A DNA stretch of 64,000 nt from contig JAFEMX010000017.1 in the NCBI GenBank assembly GCA_016892645.1, positions 1-64,000 of the forward strand, given 5' to 3'. The notes beneath the pieces are model-generated. The model did no database searches, was not told the DNA's origin, and saw only the letters and a list, made by a program, of their open reading frames with translations. Position 1 is the first letter of the stretch. Each line of letters begins with the position of its first letter. Both the position numbers and the translations under genes were made by a program. Below, one piece after another: positions 48,994 through 59,472 of this stretch. Source of the stretch: Micrococcaceae bacterium RIT 802 (GTDB taxonomy: Bacteria > Actinomycetota > Actinomycetes > Actinomycetales > Micrococcaceae).

Positions 48994-51912
48994 CTACCGT
49001 CCGGTCAGGTTCCAGGCGTCTTCCGAGCCGGATTCCCCGTCATCGCCGTCGTCGTATTCGGTCGCCTGCGGGCGCGAGGCCAGGTCCTCGGCAACGAGGT
49101 CGGTGCCGTAGTGGTTGGCATTGGCGTTCTCGACGAGCGCGGCTTCGGCAGCCGGGGTTTCCTGCGGGGTGGCGGGTGCGCCATCCCCCCGCATGGCGGC
49201 CAACACGGCGGGCAGGTCGTCCGGCTTGACGAGCACGTCGCGGGCCTTGGACCCCTCGGAGGGCCCGACGACACCGCGGGACTCGAGCAGGTCCATGAGC
49301 CGTCCGGCCTTCGCGAAGCCGACCCGCAGCTTGCGCTGGAGCATCGAGGTGGAACCGAACTGGGTGGTGACCACGAGCTCGGTGGCCTGCAGCAGGACCT
49401 CGAGGTCATCGCCGATGTCGTCGTCGATTTCCTTCTTCGGTGCCTCGACGGCGACATCCTCGCGGTACACGGCGGTGAGTTGGCCCTTGACGTGCTCGAC
49501 GACGCGGTGGATCTCCGATTCGGTGACCCAGGCGCCCTGCACACGCATGGGCTTGGAGGCGCCCATGGGCAGGAACAGGGCGTCGCCCTGGCCCAGCAGC
49601 TTCTCGGCTCCGGGCTGGTCCAGGACCACGCGGGAGTCGGTGACCGAGGAGGTGGCGAACGCCATGCGCGAGGGGACGTTGGCCTTGATCAGGCCGGTGA
49701 CGACATCGACGGAGGGGCGCTGGGTGGCCAGCACCAGGTGGATCCCGGCGGCACGGGCGAGCTGGGTGATGCGCACGATCGAGTCCTCGACGTCGCGCGG
49801 GGCGACCATCATCAGGTCGGCGAGCTCGTCGACGATCACCAGCAGGTACGGGTACGGCCTGATGACGCGCTTGGAGCCCTCCGGCGGGACGACCTTGCCG
49901 TTGCGCACCCCCTTGTTGAAGTCGTCGACGTGCTTGTACCCGAAGTTGGCCAGGTCGTCGTAGCGGGTGTCCATCTCGCGGACGACCCACTGCAGGGCCT
50001 CGGCGGCCTTCTTCGGGTTCGTGATGATCGGGGTGATGAGGTGCGGGACACCCTCGTAGGCGGTCAGTTCCACGCGCTTGGGGTCGACCATGACCATGCG
50101 CACCTCGTCGGGGGTGGAGCGCATGAGGATCGAGGTGATCATCGAGTTCACGAACGACGACTTGCCCGCGCCGGTGGCGCCGGCGACGAGCATGTGCGGC
50201 ATCTTGGCCAGGTTGGCGACGACGAATCCGCCCTCGACGTCCTTGCCGACGCCCATCACCATGGGGTGCTCGGTCTTGCGGGCCGCGTTAGAGCGCAGCA
50301 CGTCGCCGAGGGCGACGACCTCCTTGTCGGCGTTCGGGATCTCGATGCCGATGGCGCTCTTGCCCGGGATCGGCGAGAGGATGCGCACGTCCGAGGAGGC
50401 GACGGCATAGGAGATGTTCTTGGACAACGCGGTGACGCGTTCGACCTTGGTCCCCGGCGACAGGGCGATCTCGTAGCGGGTGACGGTCGGGCCGCGGCTG
50501 AAGCCGGTGACCTGGGCGTCGACCTTGAACTGGTCGAGGGTGTCGGTCAGGGCCTTGACGACGGCGTCGTTGGCTTCCGAGCGTTCCTTCGCCGGCGGGC
50601 CGGCCGGCAGGAAATCGGAGGAGGGCAGCGTGTAGGCCACGTCGCCGGAGAGCTGGAGTTGCTCGGTGCGCTGTGGGATCGGGGTCAATGGGGCCGGCTG
50701 GGCGACGGGGTTGGAGGGCACGTGCGACGCAGCGGTGCCAGGGCCGGCGGCAGCAGCGGCGAGCATGCCGTTGATCGCCGTCGTGTCCAGGGCCTCGGTT
50801 GCCGGTTCGGCTTCCGCTCCAGCACCGGAACCGAGTCCGACGTCGTTCTTGACCTTCTCCATCGCCTTCTCGGCGGCGGTGGGACGGCGCACCCCCGGCG
50901 GGATGGTCGGCTCCGGTGCCGTCGCGGGGGCCTCGTCGCCGTCGTGGATGACGGCCTTGTCGTAGGCCTCGTCGCCGGCGAATGCCTCGGCGGCTGCCGC
51001 CTCGGCCTCCTCCTCGCGTTGACGGGCGCGGGCCGCCTTGCCGAACCGGCGGGTGCGTTTGGGCCGGCCTTCGGCACGATCGCGGTCGGCGTAGAGGTAG
51101 CTCTGGTCGTGTGCGGGGTCGTCGGGGTCGGCGGGGTCCCGTGGTGCCGCACCGGGTTCGGGCTGTCCCATGATCCACTCGTAGCCCTGGCGGATGCGTG
51201 CCGGGATATGGCGGAACGGGGTGGCGGTCATGATCATCAGGCTCAGGACCGCCAGGACGATCAGGACGGCCAGGGCTCCCCAGCGGGTCAGCAGCCCGGA
51301 CAGGGGGACGCTGACCAGGAATCCGACAACGCCGCCGCCGCCCCAGAGCTCGTCGAACGGGGCGTCCAGGGCCGGCAGGCCCGCGGCGATGTGGGCGATG
51401 CCCGCAATCGACAGCGTGGCCAGCGTCAGGCCGATGCCGATCCTGTTGTTGGCGCGGTTCTCCTCGGGACGGCGGAACAGCCGGTAGGCGCCGATGAAGA
51501 GGACGAGCGGCAGCAGGGCGGCCATGAAGCCCAGCGAACCGGCGAAGATGTTGTGCACGGTGGTGCCGTACCAGCCGACGCCGCGCAGGCCCCACCATTC
51601 GACGCTGCCGACGATGACGGCGATGACGACCAGGAACAGTCCGGTGCCGTCGCGGCGGACGTCGCGCTCGGGGCGCACGTCCTGTCCGATCTTGCGGAAC
51701 GCACCACCGACCATGCGGGCCAGGCCCATCCACAGTCCTCGCATCGCCCGCAGCGGCAGGGCCAGGTCCTGGTCCGCGGGGGAGGAACCGGCTGCGGGAC
51801 GCGCACCGCCCTGACGCGACGAACCCGTGCCGGATTTGCCGCGGGCCGGGGTCTTGCCCGCCGGTTTGCGGCCGGAGGCCTTCGTCGGGGTGGGGGAAGT
51901 ACGGGTCGCCAT
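48994..51912 (-). CDS. ftsK: DNA translocase FtsK/SpoIIIE
   Basis: 972 residues. A basic N-terminus, four or five membrane helices (about 75-240), an Ala/Pro/Glu-rich linker (about 240-430), and the motor: Walker [15 protein letters not shown] near residue 578, Walker [13 protein letters not shown], then [26 protein letters not shown]-terminal winged-helix gamma domain ([24 protein letters not shown]) reads polar KOPS-like sites. Moves chromosome ends through the septum. Start ATG 51912 with TACGGT exactly 7 nt upstream, likely leaderless. Preceded by a weak GGGGC/GCCCC hairpin after rnj. Confidence 0.95.
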   Translation of the reverse strand: MATRTSPTPTKASGRKPAGKTPARGKSGTGSSRQGGARPAAGSSPADQDLALPLRAMRGLWMGLARMVGGAFRKIGQDVRPERDVRRDGTGLFLVVIAVIVGSVEWWGLRGVGWYGTTVHNIFAGSLGFMAALLPLVLFIGAYRLFRRPEENRANNRIGIGLTLATLSIAGIAHIAAGLPALDAPFDELWGGGGVVGFLVSVPLSGLLTRWGALAVLIVLAVLSLMIMTATPFRHIPARIRQGYEWIMGQPEPGAAPRDPADPDDPAHDQSYLYADRDRAEGRPKRTRRFGKAARARQREEEAEAAAAEAFAGDEAYDKAVIHDGDEAPATAPEPTIPPGVRRPTAAEKAMEKVKNDVGLGSGAGAEAEPATEALDTTAINGMLAAAAAGPGTAASHVPSNPVAQPAPLTPIPQRTEQLQLSGDVAYTLPSSDFLPAGPPAKERSEANDAVVKALTDTLDQFKVDAQVTGFSRGPTVTRYEIALSPGTKVERVTALSKNISYAVASSDVRILSPIPGKSAIGIEIPNADKEVVALGDVLRSNAARKTEHPMVMGVGKDVEGGFVVANLAKMPHMLVAGATGAGKSSFVNSMITSILMRSTPDEVRMVMVDPKRVELTAYEGVPHLITPIITNPKKAAEALQWVVREMDTRYDDLANFGYKHVDDFNKGVRNGKVVPPEGSKRVIRPYPYLLVIVDELADLMMVAPRDVEDSIVRITQLARAAGIHLVLATQRPSVDVVTGLIKANVPSRMAFATSSVTDSRVVLDQPGAEKLLGQGDALFLPMGASKPMRVQGAWVTESEIHRVVEHVKGQLTAVYREDVAVEAPKKEIDDDIGDDLEVLLQATELVVTTQFGSTSMLQRKLRVGFAKAGRLMDLLESRGVVGPSEGSKARDVLVKPDDLPAVLAAMRGDGAPATPQETPAAEAALVENANANHYGTDLVAEDLASRPQATEYDDGDDGESGSEDAWNLTGR

Positions 51913-51962
51913 ACGCGTAACCGTACAGGGTCGGGGCCCTGGAGCCCCGGATTTACACGCCC

Positions 51963-53669
51963 TCAGGCCTCCAGGACCACCGGGACGATCATGGGCTTGC
52001 GGCGCAGTTTGCGGCTGACCCAGGCGCCGATGGTGCGGCGGACGACCTGCTGCAGCTGGTGGGTGGTGTGGGTGGGGTTCTTGCGCACCGCCTCCTCGAG
52101 GGCTGCCACGATCTGGGGCTTGATCTCCTCGAACACCTTCTCGTCCTCGGCGACGCCGCGGGCGTGGATGTCCGGGCCCGTGACGATGCTGCCGGTCTGG
52201 CGGTTGACGACGGTGATCACCGAGATGAACCCCTCCTCGCCCAGGATCCTGCGGTCCTTGAGGTCGTCGTCGGTGATGCTGCCCACCGCCGAGCCGTCGA
52301 CGTAGACGAAACCGCAGTCGACCTGGCCGACCTGGCGGGCGACGCCGTCGTGCAGGTCCACGACGGACCCGTCCTCGGTCAGCAGGATGTTGGCCGCCGG
52401 AACGCCGGTCTGTTCGGCGATCCGTGCGTTGGCCAGCAGGTGGCGGGTCTCCCCGTGGACGGGCATGGCATGGCGCGGGCGGATGATGTTGTAGCAGTAG
52501 AGCAGTTCACCGGCCGAGGCGTGCCCGGAGACGTGGACCTTCGCAGTGCCCTTGTGCACGACGTCGGCTCCCAGGCGCATCAGCCCGTTGATGACGCGGA
52601 AGACGGCGTTCTCGTTGCCGGGGATCAGCGAGGAGGCCAGGATGACGGTGTCGCCGGGGCCCACGGAGATCCGGTGGTCGCCGGTGGCCATGCGCGAGAG
52701 CGCCGCCATGGGTTCGCCCTGCGATCCGGTGGACATCAGCACGACGCGTTCGTCCGGCAACTGGTCGACGTCCTTCAGGTCCACCAGGATCCCGGCGGGG
52801 ACGTCCAGGTAGCCCAGCCGGGCGGCGATGCCCATGTTCCGCACCATGGACCGCCCCACGAAGGCGACCTGGCGTCCATGCGCGGCTGCGGCGTCGAGCA
52901 CCTGCTGGACCCGGTGGACATGCGAGGAGAACGAGGCGACGATGATCCGTTTGCCGGCCCGGGCGAACAGGTCGCGCAGGACCGGGCCGATCTCCTGTTC
53001 CGCCGTCGTGAACCCAGGGACGTCGGCGTTGGTGGAATCGGACATGAACAAATCCACGCCCTCCTCCCCCAGCCGGGCGAAGGCGCGCAGATCGGTGATC
53101 CGCCCGTCCAGGGGCAGCTGGTCCATCTTGAAGTCGCCGGTGTGCAGGACGGTTCCGGCGGCGGTGCGGATGGCGACCGCCAGGGCGTCGGGGATCGAAT
53201 GGTTGACGGCGACGAATTCGCAGTCGAAGCCGCCGAACGTCTGGCGCTCCCCCTCGGCGACGGTGACCAGGACCGGGGTGATGCGGTGTTCGACCAGCTT
53301 GGCCTCGACCAGGGCGAGCGTCAGCTTCGAGCCGATCAGCGGGATGTCGCCACGCAACCGCAGCAGGTAGGGCACGGCCCCGATGTGGTCCTCGTGCCCG
53401 TGGGTGAGCACCAGACCGACGACGTCGTCGAGCCGGTCGCGGATGTAGCCGAAGTCCGGCAGGATGACGTCGACGCCGGGCTGGAACTCCTCGGGGAAGA
53501 GCACGCCGCAGTCGACGATGAGCAGCTTCCCGCAGATCTCGAACACGGCCATGTTCCGGCCGACTTCGCCGATGCCGCCGAGCGGGACGATGCGCAGGGT
53601 CCCGTCGGCCAGCGGCGGCGGGGGGCTGAGGCGGGCTGCATCGGCCGGGGCGACGACGGTGTCGGACAT
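51963..53669 (-). CDS. rnj: Ribonuclease J
   Basis: 568 residues. Metallo-beta-lactamase/beta-CASP nuclease: metal motif HGHEDH (90-95), DCGVLFPEE and GDFKMDQ further on, beta-CASP part with [14 protein letters not shown] and [14 protein letters not shown]. Has both 5' exonuclease and endonuclease activity in mRNA decay and rRNA maturation; in actinobacteria it works beside RNase E. Start ATG 53669 with AGGAAGGG upstream, 14 nt after the dapA stop. Confidence 0.94.
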   Translation of the reverse strand: MSDTVVAPADAARLSPPPPLADGTLRIVPLGGIGEVGRNMAVFEICGKLLIVDCGVLFPEEFQPGVDVILPDFGYIRDRLDDVVGLVLTHGHEDHIGAVPYLLRLRGDIPLIGSKLTLALVEAKLVEHRITPVLVTVAEGERQTFGGFDCEFVAVNHSIPDALAVAIRTAAGTVLHTGDFKMDQLPLDGRITDLRAFARLGEEGVDLFMSDSTNADVPGFTTAEQEIGPVLRDLFARAGKRIIVASFSSHVHRVQQVLDAAAAHGRQVAFVGRSMVRNMGIAARLGYLDVPAGILVDLKDVDQLPDERVVLMSTGSQGEPMAALSRMATGDHRISVGPGDTVILASSLIPGNENAVFRVINGLMRLGADVVHKGTAKVHVSGHASAGELLYCYNIIRPRHAMPVHGETRHLLANARIAEQTGVPAANILLTEDGSVVDLHDGVARQVGQVDCGFVYVDGSAVGSITDDDLKDRRILGEEGFISVITVVNRQTGSIVTGPDIHARGVAEDEKVFEEIKPQIVAALEEAVRKNPTHTTHQLQQVVRRTIGAWVSRKLRRKPMIVPVVLEA

Positions 53670-53683
53670 CGGGGTTTCCCTTC

Positions 53684-54601
53684 CTAGAGGTCGATTCCCG
53701 CCTCAGCCAGGTCCGCGCGGATCGGCGCGGCCTCCTCCTCGGTCGGTTCCACCAGCGGCAACCGGACGATCGCGTTGGGCAGCACGCCCTGCCAGTGCAG
53801 GATCGCCTTGGCCGCGACGGCGCCCTGGATATGGGACATGACGGCCCGCTGGATGGGGTCCAGCTCGAAGTGCATGGCCCGCGCGGTGGCCAGGTCCCCG
53901 GCCAGCATCGCGTCGACGAGGCGGCGGTACCCGGCGGTGGCCACGTGCGCGGAGACGGAGATGACGCCCTTCGCGCCGGCGGCCATCAGCGGCAGCGTCA
54001 GCCCGTCGTCGCCGGAGTAGACGTGCAGGTCGGTGTTGGCCAGCACGCGGGTGGTGGACTGGTAGTCGGCCTTGGCATCCTTCAGCGCCACCACGTGGGG
54101 GTGTTCGGCCAGCCGGATCAGCGTCTCGGCGCTGATGGCGATGCCGGCGCGGCCGGGGATGTCGTAGACCATGACGGGCAGGTCGGTGCTGGAGGCGATG
54201 GCCTCCACGTGGGCGCGCACGCCGGCCTGGCTGGGCTTGTTGTAGTACGGGGCGGTGACCAGCAGCCCGTCGACGCCGAGCTTCGCCGCCGCCTTGGAGA
54301 GGTGGATCGAGTGCGCCGTGTCGTTGGTGGTGGACCCGGCGATGACCTTCGCCCGGCCGCCGACGGCCTCGACGACGGCGCGGAACATGCCCAGGTTCTC
54401 CTCGTCGGTCAGTGTCGAGGTCTCCCCCGTGGTGCCGGTGACCACCAGCGAGTCGCACCCGCCGTCCACGAGGTGGACGGCGAGCGCCGCTGCCTGGTCC
54501 AGGTCGGCGGCGCCTCCGGCGGCGAACGGGGTGACCATGGCGGTCCCGAGGGTGCCGAAGGGGTAGTCGTGGCGCGGGGTGTTCGAATCCGTGGCTGGCA
54601 T
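53684..54601 (-). CDS. dapA: 4-hydroxy-tetrahydrodipicolinate synthase
   Basis: First step of the DAP/lysine branch. 305-residue TIM barrel. Schiff-base Lys174 (VVALKDAKAD), Tyr146 (VMVYDIPGR) and the TGTTGETSTLT loop (56-66) are present. Start ATG 54601: TAACGT is exactly 7 nt upstream with no Shine-Dalgarno, so a leaderless start; the frame open to 55102 is rejected because it overlaps the divergent acyltransferase gene. dapA-rnj-ftsK is a common actinobacterial order. Confidence 0.95.
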   Translation of the reverse strand: MPATDSNTPRHDYPFGTLGTAMVTPFAAGGAADLDQAAALAVHLVDGGCDSLVVTGTTGETSTLTDEENLGMFRAVVEAVGGRAKVIAGSTTNDTAHSIHLSKAAAKLGVDGLLVTAPYYNKPSQAGVRAHVEAIASSTDLPVMVYDIPGRAGIAISAETLIRLAEHPHVVALKDAKADYQSTTRVLANTDLHVYSGDDGLTLPLMAAGAKGVISVSAHVATAGYRRLVDAMLAGDLATARAMHFELDPIQRAVMSHIQGAVAAKAILHWQGVLPNAIVRLPLVEPTEEEAAPIRADLAEAGIDL

Positions 54602-54776
54602 GGCCCCCACGTTACCCTCAGCCTCAGCCAAATTCGGCAGTCCCACCCGCTGCGTGACCAAGATGACGCGGACCCGGGGCGCCGGGCTTCCCTTGGTATA
54701 TTCGAGCCGCGGGCCAACGCCGCCCTGCCGCCGCGTTTTTCCCAGCAACTTCGTCCCGATGATTGGCCAGGAGCCC

Positions 54777-56000
54777 ATGCCCAGCACACCCACGACGGCC
54801 CCGACCCGGCGGATCGCCGGGGTCGACGTCGCCCGCGGCCTGGCGCTGCTCGGGATGATGGCCACCCACATCATGCCGTTGGTCCACCCCGACGCGCACG
54901 GCACCGCGGCGACGTGGGTGGCCGTGCTCTTCGCCGGCAAGTCCTCGGCCCTGTTCGCGGTCCTGGCCGGCGTCGGGCTGGGCCTGCTGACCGGCGGGAA
55001 CGTTCCCCATGCCGGGGCCCGGTTGGCCGCCGACCGGCGGTCGGTGGCGGTGCGGGCCCTGCTGATCGCCGCCATCGGGCTGGGCGCCGGGTCGCTGGAC
55101 ACGAACGTCGCGGTGATCCTGGTGCACTACGGGCTGCTCTTCCTTCTCGCCACAGCGTTCCTGGGGCTGCGGTTGCGCACGCTCTGGTGCTGGGCGGCCG
55201 GCTGGCTGCTGCTGGCGCCGGCGGTCTGGTACCTCGTCCTGCCGTGGATCACCTCACACGTCTCGCCGGCAACGGCGGGCGCCTCCCCCGGACTGCTTGA
55301 CCTGGTGCGCCCGGCGACGCTGCTGGCCGACCTGTTCGTCACCGGCTACTACCCGGTGCTGGTGTGGACGGGGTTCATCCTGCTGGGCCTGGCCCTGGGC
55401 CGCTGCCGGCTCTCGCTGCCGCCCGTGGCGCTGGCGTTCACCGTGGGCGGGGCGGCCCTGGCCGTCGGCGCGCGGACGCTTTCGGACCAGCTGCTCTCCT
55501 CCCACCCCGGCGCGGTGCATGCCCTGGGGGCGATCACGCGGGGGAACGGCCTGCCGTTGGACGCCGCCCTGGACTCCGGGCGCGGCCTGGCGGGCATCGA
55601 GGCGACGCCCTGGTGGTTCGCGATCTCCGCCCCGCACAGCAGCGCGCCGCTGGACCTGCTGCACGTCGCCGGCACCGCGGTCGCCGTGCTGGGCGTGTGC
55701 CAACTGGTGGCGATGGCACTGGCGGCGCTGCTCGGCGGCGCCGGAGAGGCGCTGCTGTGGCCGCTCTCCGGTGCGGGATCGGCGACCCTGACCCTCTACA
55801 CCGGACATCTGGTGGCGTTGGACCTGCTCAGCACGGCCACCGCCGGAATGCCGCGGCTGGGCCTCTACCTGTGGTTCGTCGTCGTCGCGCTGCTGGTCGG
55901 GATCGCGTTGAAGTGGGCCGGACGCCGCGGCCCGCTCGAGGCCGCCGTGCACACGCTCTCGGGGGCCGCCGCGGGGCGGCCGGCCAGCGCCGCCCGCTGA
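54777..56000 (+). CDS. Membrane acyltransferase, heparan-alpha-glucosaminide N-acetyltransferase-like (DUF1624/DUF418 group)
   Basis: 407 residues with about ten membrane helices. RIAGVDVARGLALLGMMATHIMPL (residues 12-35) is the catalytic-domain opening of this group, with the conserved His in the first helix pair; TLTLYTGHLVALDLL near 345 is the other signature. Members transfer acyl groups to sugars across the membrane; substrate unknown. Start ATG 54777 with AGGAG close upstream; ATG 54759 is an alternative. Divergent from dapA and convergent with the GAP-family gene. Confidence 0.82.
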   Translation: MPSTPTTAPTRRIAGVDVARGLALLGMMATHIMPLVHPDAHGTAATWVAVLFAGKSSALFAVLAGVGLGLLTGGNVPHAGARLAADRRSVAVRALLIAAIGLGAGSLDTNVAVILVHYGLLFLLATAFLGLRLRTLWCWAAGWLLLAPAVWYLVLPWITSHVSPATAGASPGLLDLVRPATLLADLFVTGYYPVLVWTGFILLGLALGRCRLSLPPVALAFTVGGAALAVGARTLSDQLLSSHPGAVHALGAITRGNGLPLDAALDSGRGLAGIEATPWWFAISAPHSSAPLDLLHVAGTAVAVLGVCQLVAMALAALLGGAGEALLWPLSGAGSATLTLYTGHLVALDLLSTATAGMPRLGLYLWFVVVALLVGIALKWAGRRGPLEAAVHTLSGAAAGRPASAAR

Positions 56001-56006
56001 CGCCGG

Positions 56007-56030
56007 TGCAGGGGCGTCAGAGCCCCTGCA
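56007..56030. terminator. Hairpin between convergent acyltransferase and GAP-family genes
   Basis: TGCAGGGGC (56007-56015) and GCCCCTGCA (56022-56030), loop GTCAGA. It starts 7 nt after the acyltransferase stop and overlaps the last codons of the opposite gene. No T run. Confidence 0.4.
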
Positions 56031-56883
56031 GTGCGTAGCGCACCAGCAGGAACCCGCCGGCGCCCATGATCCACAGGACCGCCTCGGTGGAGGCCTTGCC
56101 CAGCCAGGCGCCCAACCGCTGCATCGGGGCCTCGATCCGCCGGTCCAGCAGGACGCGGGCGCCCAGCAGCAGGACCGCCGGCAGCAACATGACCAGGCAG
56201 TACAGGCCCAGCCAGCCGATGGCCGCCAGACCGGCCGGGCCCTCCACCGTGAGCACCCCGATGGCCGCCACGTAGGGCAGCATCGTCGGCAGCTCCAGCA
56301 GGCCGGCCGTCACGGCCAGCGCGACCAGGCCCCAGGGCGTCGTCAGCGCCCTCGAGATCCGTGCGCCCCAGCGTTGTTCGGCCGTCGCGGCGCGGGCCGG
56401 TGCCGAACCCCGCGTCGGGGAGGCACCGGTACCCGGCGCGGCGGCGCGGGAGGTGGCGGTGGAGGTGCCGCCCGGCACCACGGGGTGCACACCGCCGTCG
56501 TGCCCTGCCGGTGTCGACGCCCGCGCCGGCGTGGACGGGCTCCGGGTGGGGGCCTTCGAGGCTGCCGAGGGGATCCAGTCCCTGAGCGCGAACCACAGCA
56601 ACGTGGCGCCGGCGGCCAGGGCCAGCCAGTGCGCCGGGCGCGACGCGGCGAACGTGCGCGCACCCTCGCCCCAAGCGTCGAGCACGGTGGAGGCCGAGGT
56701 GAGCATCACGACGCCGACCAGGAAGTAGAACACGCCGATCACCGCCAGGTATACGCCGACCCTGCCCGCGATCCGGCCGGAGTCGCGGCGCAGCAGCAGC
56801 CAGACGGGGATCACGAGGGTGCCGATGCTGGTGCTGTCGATCAGCGCCAGGACCAGGAGCTTGAGCAGGTTGTCGGTCGTCAT
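56017..56883 (-). CDS. GAP-family (Sap, sulfolipid-1-addressing-like) membrane protein
   Basis: 288 residues. Three N-terminal helices (7-28, 40-62, 85-100), a Pro/Ser/Thr/Ala-rich hydrophilic middle (105-165) and three C-terminal helices (178-200, 208-240, 258-282), the layout of GAP/Sap proteins that help export surface glycolipids in mycobacteria. LLELPTMLPYVAAIGVL is a recognisable family block. Cargo unknown. Lies tail to tail with the acyltransferase and head to head with the histidine kinase, hinting at an envelope-lipid module. Confidence 0.78.
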   Translation of the reverse strand: MTTDNLLKLLVLALIDSTSIGTLVIPVWLLLRRDSGRIAGRVGVYLAVIGVFYFLVGVVMLTSASTVLDAWGEGARTFAASRPAHWLALAAGATLLWFALRDWIPSAASKAPTRSPSTPARASTPAGHDGGVHPVVPGGTSTATSRAAAPGTGASPTRGSAPARAATAEQRWGARISRALTTPWGLVALAVTAGLLELPTMLPYVAAIGVLTVEGPAGLAAIGWLGLYCLVMLLPAVLLLGARVLLDRRIEAPMQRLGAWLGKASTEAVLWIMGAGGFLLVRYALQGL

Positions 56884-57009
56884 GGTCCCAGCGTGCCGCG
56901 GGGGCCCGCGTCCGCGCGTCGGCCAATGGATGCACGCGGGGTCATCCTTTGGTGCCATCTGCGGCGGTGCGCCCTTGGAACGGCCGGGCGACGCGGGCAG
57001 GATGGGACC

Positions 57010-58311
57010 ATGGATTCCCCTCCCTCCCCGCTGGGCACCGCATGGCGCGCCATCCGCCGCGAGGACCTGCTGCTGGTCGTCGGCTATCCGGCGGTGATGT
57101 GGCTGCTGGCCACGGTGAACGGCGCCGATGCCGGCTGGTCGCCGTGGCCGGCGGCAGTGGTCGCGTGGTGGCCCGTGGTCGGCATCGCCGGGTCGCTGGC
57201 CCTGCTGTTCCGCCGGGGCGCACCGTTCGTGATGGCGCCGGTGAGCGCCGCGGCGGGGACCGTGCTGTTGCTGATGGGCCAGAGCGCCGGTTTCCTGCTG
57301 TTCTGGGAGACGGTGTTCTCGCTGGTGCTCTTTGCCGGCGACCGGGCCTCGCGGGCCACCGAGATCGCGGCGCTGGCGGCCACCGGCCTCGCAGCGGTGG
57401 CGGTGCTGGCCGCCACCTCCGACCTGCGCCAGGCCGTCATGACGGCCCTGCTGCTGGGCTTGTCGCTGCTGCTGCCGGCCGAATGGGCCTCGAACCTGCG
57501 CAAGGCACGCAACCTCGCGGCGGCGGAGGCCTCCCGTGCCTGCGCGGTGGAGGAGGCGGCCCGGCAGCGGGCCACCATCGCCGCCGGCCGGCATGAACTG
57601 GCACTGGCCACCGAGCGCCAGCGCATGGCCCACGAGCTGCACGACGTGCTCTCCGCCCGGCTCTCCGCGATCGCCCTGCAGACCGGTGCCGCGCTGCGCA
57701 GCGGGACCCCGGAGCTGGCCGCCGAGGTCCTCGCGCACGTCCGCGCCGAAAGCGTGGCGGGGCTTGGCGAGCTGGCCTCGATGATCCGTCTGCTCAATGC
57801 CGGCGAGGCACGGGAATCCGCAGGCTCCATCGGGGACCTCGAATCGCTGGTGGCCGCGCACGCCGCCGCCGGGGCGCGCGTCTCCGCGTCGAACACCGTA
57901 TCGGGCACGGAGGCGATCCCACTCCAGGTCCAGACCGCCGCCTACCGCATCGTCGCCGAGGCACTGGTCAATGCGTTGCGCCATGCCCCGGGGGCGGCCA
58001 TCGACGTCGTGCTGGACGGGGGCCCGGGCGAGGGCCTGCTGCGCGTGCTCGTCGACAACGGACCGGCCGCTGCCGGGGGCACCGCCGCGGGGTCCGGGGC
58101 TCCCGGGACGATGACCGGGTTGACGAGCCTGCGGCTGCGCGCCGAACAGCTCGGCGGGACGCTGGAGGCCGGGGAGCACGACGGCGGGTGGCGGGTCGCT
58201 GCCCGGCTTCCGGTGGCCGCCACCCGGGAGGGCACCGGTGCGCGGGCGGTTGCGGGCCCGGGGCCGATCGCTGCCGCCGGCCCGGCCCCGGAGCGCGGGG
58301 GCCGGCGATGA
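57010..58311 (+). CDS. Sensor histidine kinase, HisKA_3/NarL-type
   Basis: 433 residues. Five or six N-terminal membrane helices (about 20-160) with little outside the membrane, as in intramembrane-sensing kinases. A short coiled coil leads to the HisKA_3 box ERQRMAHELHDVLSARLSAI; phospho-acceptor His211. ATPase domain: AYRIVAEALVNALRHA (N box) and LRVLVDNG (G1). The C-terminus has an unusual Ala/Gly/Pro tail. Start ATG 57010. The ATGA overlap with the response regulator gives a cognate pair. Confidence 0.9.
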   Translation: MDSPPSPLGTAWRAIRREDLLLVVGYPAVMWLLATVNGADAGWSPWPAAVVAWWPVVGIAGSLALLFRRGAPFVMAPVSAAAGTVLLLMGQSAGFLLFWETVFSLVLFAGDRASRATEIAALAATGLAAVAVLAATSDLRQAVMTALLLGLSLLLPAEWASNLRKARNLAAAEASRACAVEEAARQRATIAAGRHELALATERQRMAHELHDVLSARLSAIALQTGAALRSGTPELAAEVLAHVRAESVAGLGELASMIRLLNAGEARESAGSIGDLESLVAAHAAAGARVSASNTVSGTEAIPLQVQTAAYRIVAEALVNALRHAPGAAIDVVLDGGPGEGLLRVLVDNGPAAAGGTAAGSGAPGTMTGLTSLRLRAEQLGGTLEAGEHDGGWRVAARLPVAATREGTGARAVAGPGPIAAAGPAPERGGRR

Positions 58312-58991
58312 GCACGATCGGCGTGCTGCTGGCCGACGACCACGCGGCCATCCGGGTGGGCATGCGCATGGTCATCGAGACCCAGCCCGGGCTCACGGTG
58401 GTCGGCGAGGCGGCCGACGGGGCGAAGGCGGTGGACATGGCGCGGGTGCTGCGCCCCGACGTCGTGCTCATGGACCTGCGCATGCCGGTGGTGGACGGGA
58501 TCCGCGCCACCCGGGAGATCACCCGGGCCGGCTGGTCCAAGGTCCTGGTGCTGACGACCTTCGACCACGATTCCTACCTGTTCGGGGCCCTGGAGGCCGG
58601 CGCCGACGGGTTCCTGCTCAAGTCGGCGGAACCGGCGGAGATCACGGCGGCGTTGCAGCGCGTCGTTGCCGGGGATTCGGTCATTTCCCCGGAGGTCACC
58701 GCCCGCATCGTCGCGGCGGCGCTGGCCGCGCGGCCGTCCGGGCAGCGGGAACCGGATCCCGCCGACGCGGCCCGGCACGGGGACCGCGGGACCGACGCGG
58801 CGGTGGCCCCGCTGACCGATCGTGAACACGAGGTGCTGGGCTGCCTGGGCGAGGGCCTGTCCAACCACGCGATCGGCCGGCGGCTGGGCATTTCGGAGAC
58901 GACGGTCAAGACCCATGTCTCGCGCGTGCTGGCCAAGCTCGGGCTGCAGTCCCGGGTGCAGGCCGCCCTGTTCGCCGGGCGGCGCTGCTGA
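58308..58991 (+). CDS. NarL/LuxR-type response regulator
   Basis: 227 residues. Receiver domain with phospho-Asp56 (VVLMDLRMP), acidic pair Asp10-Asp11 and conserved Lys near 105 (FLLKSAEPAEI). A linker (135-165) leads to a LuxR-type HTH: LTDREHEVLGCLGEGLSNHAI, then ISETTVKTHVSRVLAKLG. Start ATG 58308 overlaps the kinase stop. Targets unknown; the adjacent GAP-family gene, divergent from the kinase, is the obvious candidate. No inverted-repeat binding site was evident in the 126 nt between them. Confidence 0.92.
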   Translation: MSTIGVLLADDHAAIRVGMRMVIETQPGLTVVGEAADGAKAVDMARVLRPDVVLMDLRMPVVDGIRATREITRAGWSKVLVLTTFDHDSYLFGALEAGADGFLLKSAEPAEITAALQRVVAGDSVISPEVTARIVAAALAARPSGQREPDPADAARHGDRGTDAAVAPLTDREHEVLGCLGEGLSNHAIGRRLGISETTVKTHVSRVLAKLGLQSRVQAALFAGRRC

Positions 58992-59004
58992 TCCGGTGGC
59001 CGGT

Positions 59005-59472
59005 TCAGCTTCCCGTCGTGGCCCGCGCATCGCCGGAGGCGCGGAACAGGCCGATCGCCCGGCGCATCGTCTCGCGGGCACGGCGGCGGTCCCCCGACGC
59101 GTCGTAGGCCAATGCCAGCCGGTGCAGGCTCCGCCAGCTGTCGGGATGCTCGGTGGCCTCCTGCTGGTACGTGACGAAGTCCTCGTCGGCGGCGGCCTTC
59201 ACGATCCGCCCCGACGGGGTGCGGGGCAGGTCGTCCTCCGGCAGCAGGCCCTCCGACTCGAGGATGCCGGCCATGCGCTGGCTGCGGGAGCCGAAGAGGA
59301 TCTCGCGGATGAGGATCCACACGCCGAGCAGCGGGATGAGCAGGGCCGCGATGCCGATGCCCTTCGCCAGCGGTTCGGGGGCACGGATGAGGGCGACCGA
59401 ACTGGCGAAGGAGGCGTAGAGGTAGAGGGCGAAGAGCAGGAGGATGCCGCCGACCCAGAGCTTGGTCTTCAC
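59005..59472 (-). CDS. Membrane-anchored TPR-like protein downstream of dapB
   Basis: 155 residues. Two N-terminal membrane helices (5-25 and 38-60), then a soluble part with one TPR-like unit: SWRSLHRLALAYDASGDRRRARETMRRAIGLF (about 112-143). Uncharacterised; similar genes follow dapB in relatives. It starts immediately at the dapB stop (59473), so cotranslation with dapB is likely. Confidence 0.75.
   Translation of the reverse strand: MKTKLWVGGILLLFALYLYASFASSVALIRAPEPLAKGIGIAALLIPLLGVWILIREILFGSRSQRMAGILESEGLLPEDDLPRTPSGRIVKAAADEDFVTYQQEATEHPDSWRSLHRLALAYDASGDRRRARETMRRAIGLFRASGDARATTGS

Noticed and set aside
48853-52305. 1150-codon plus-strand open frame
   Set aside because: It is the antisense shadow of ftsK and pgsA in GC-rich DNA; its translation is low-complexity and matches no family, while the minus strand encodes complete FtsK motifs.
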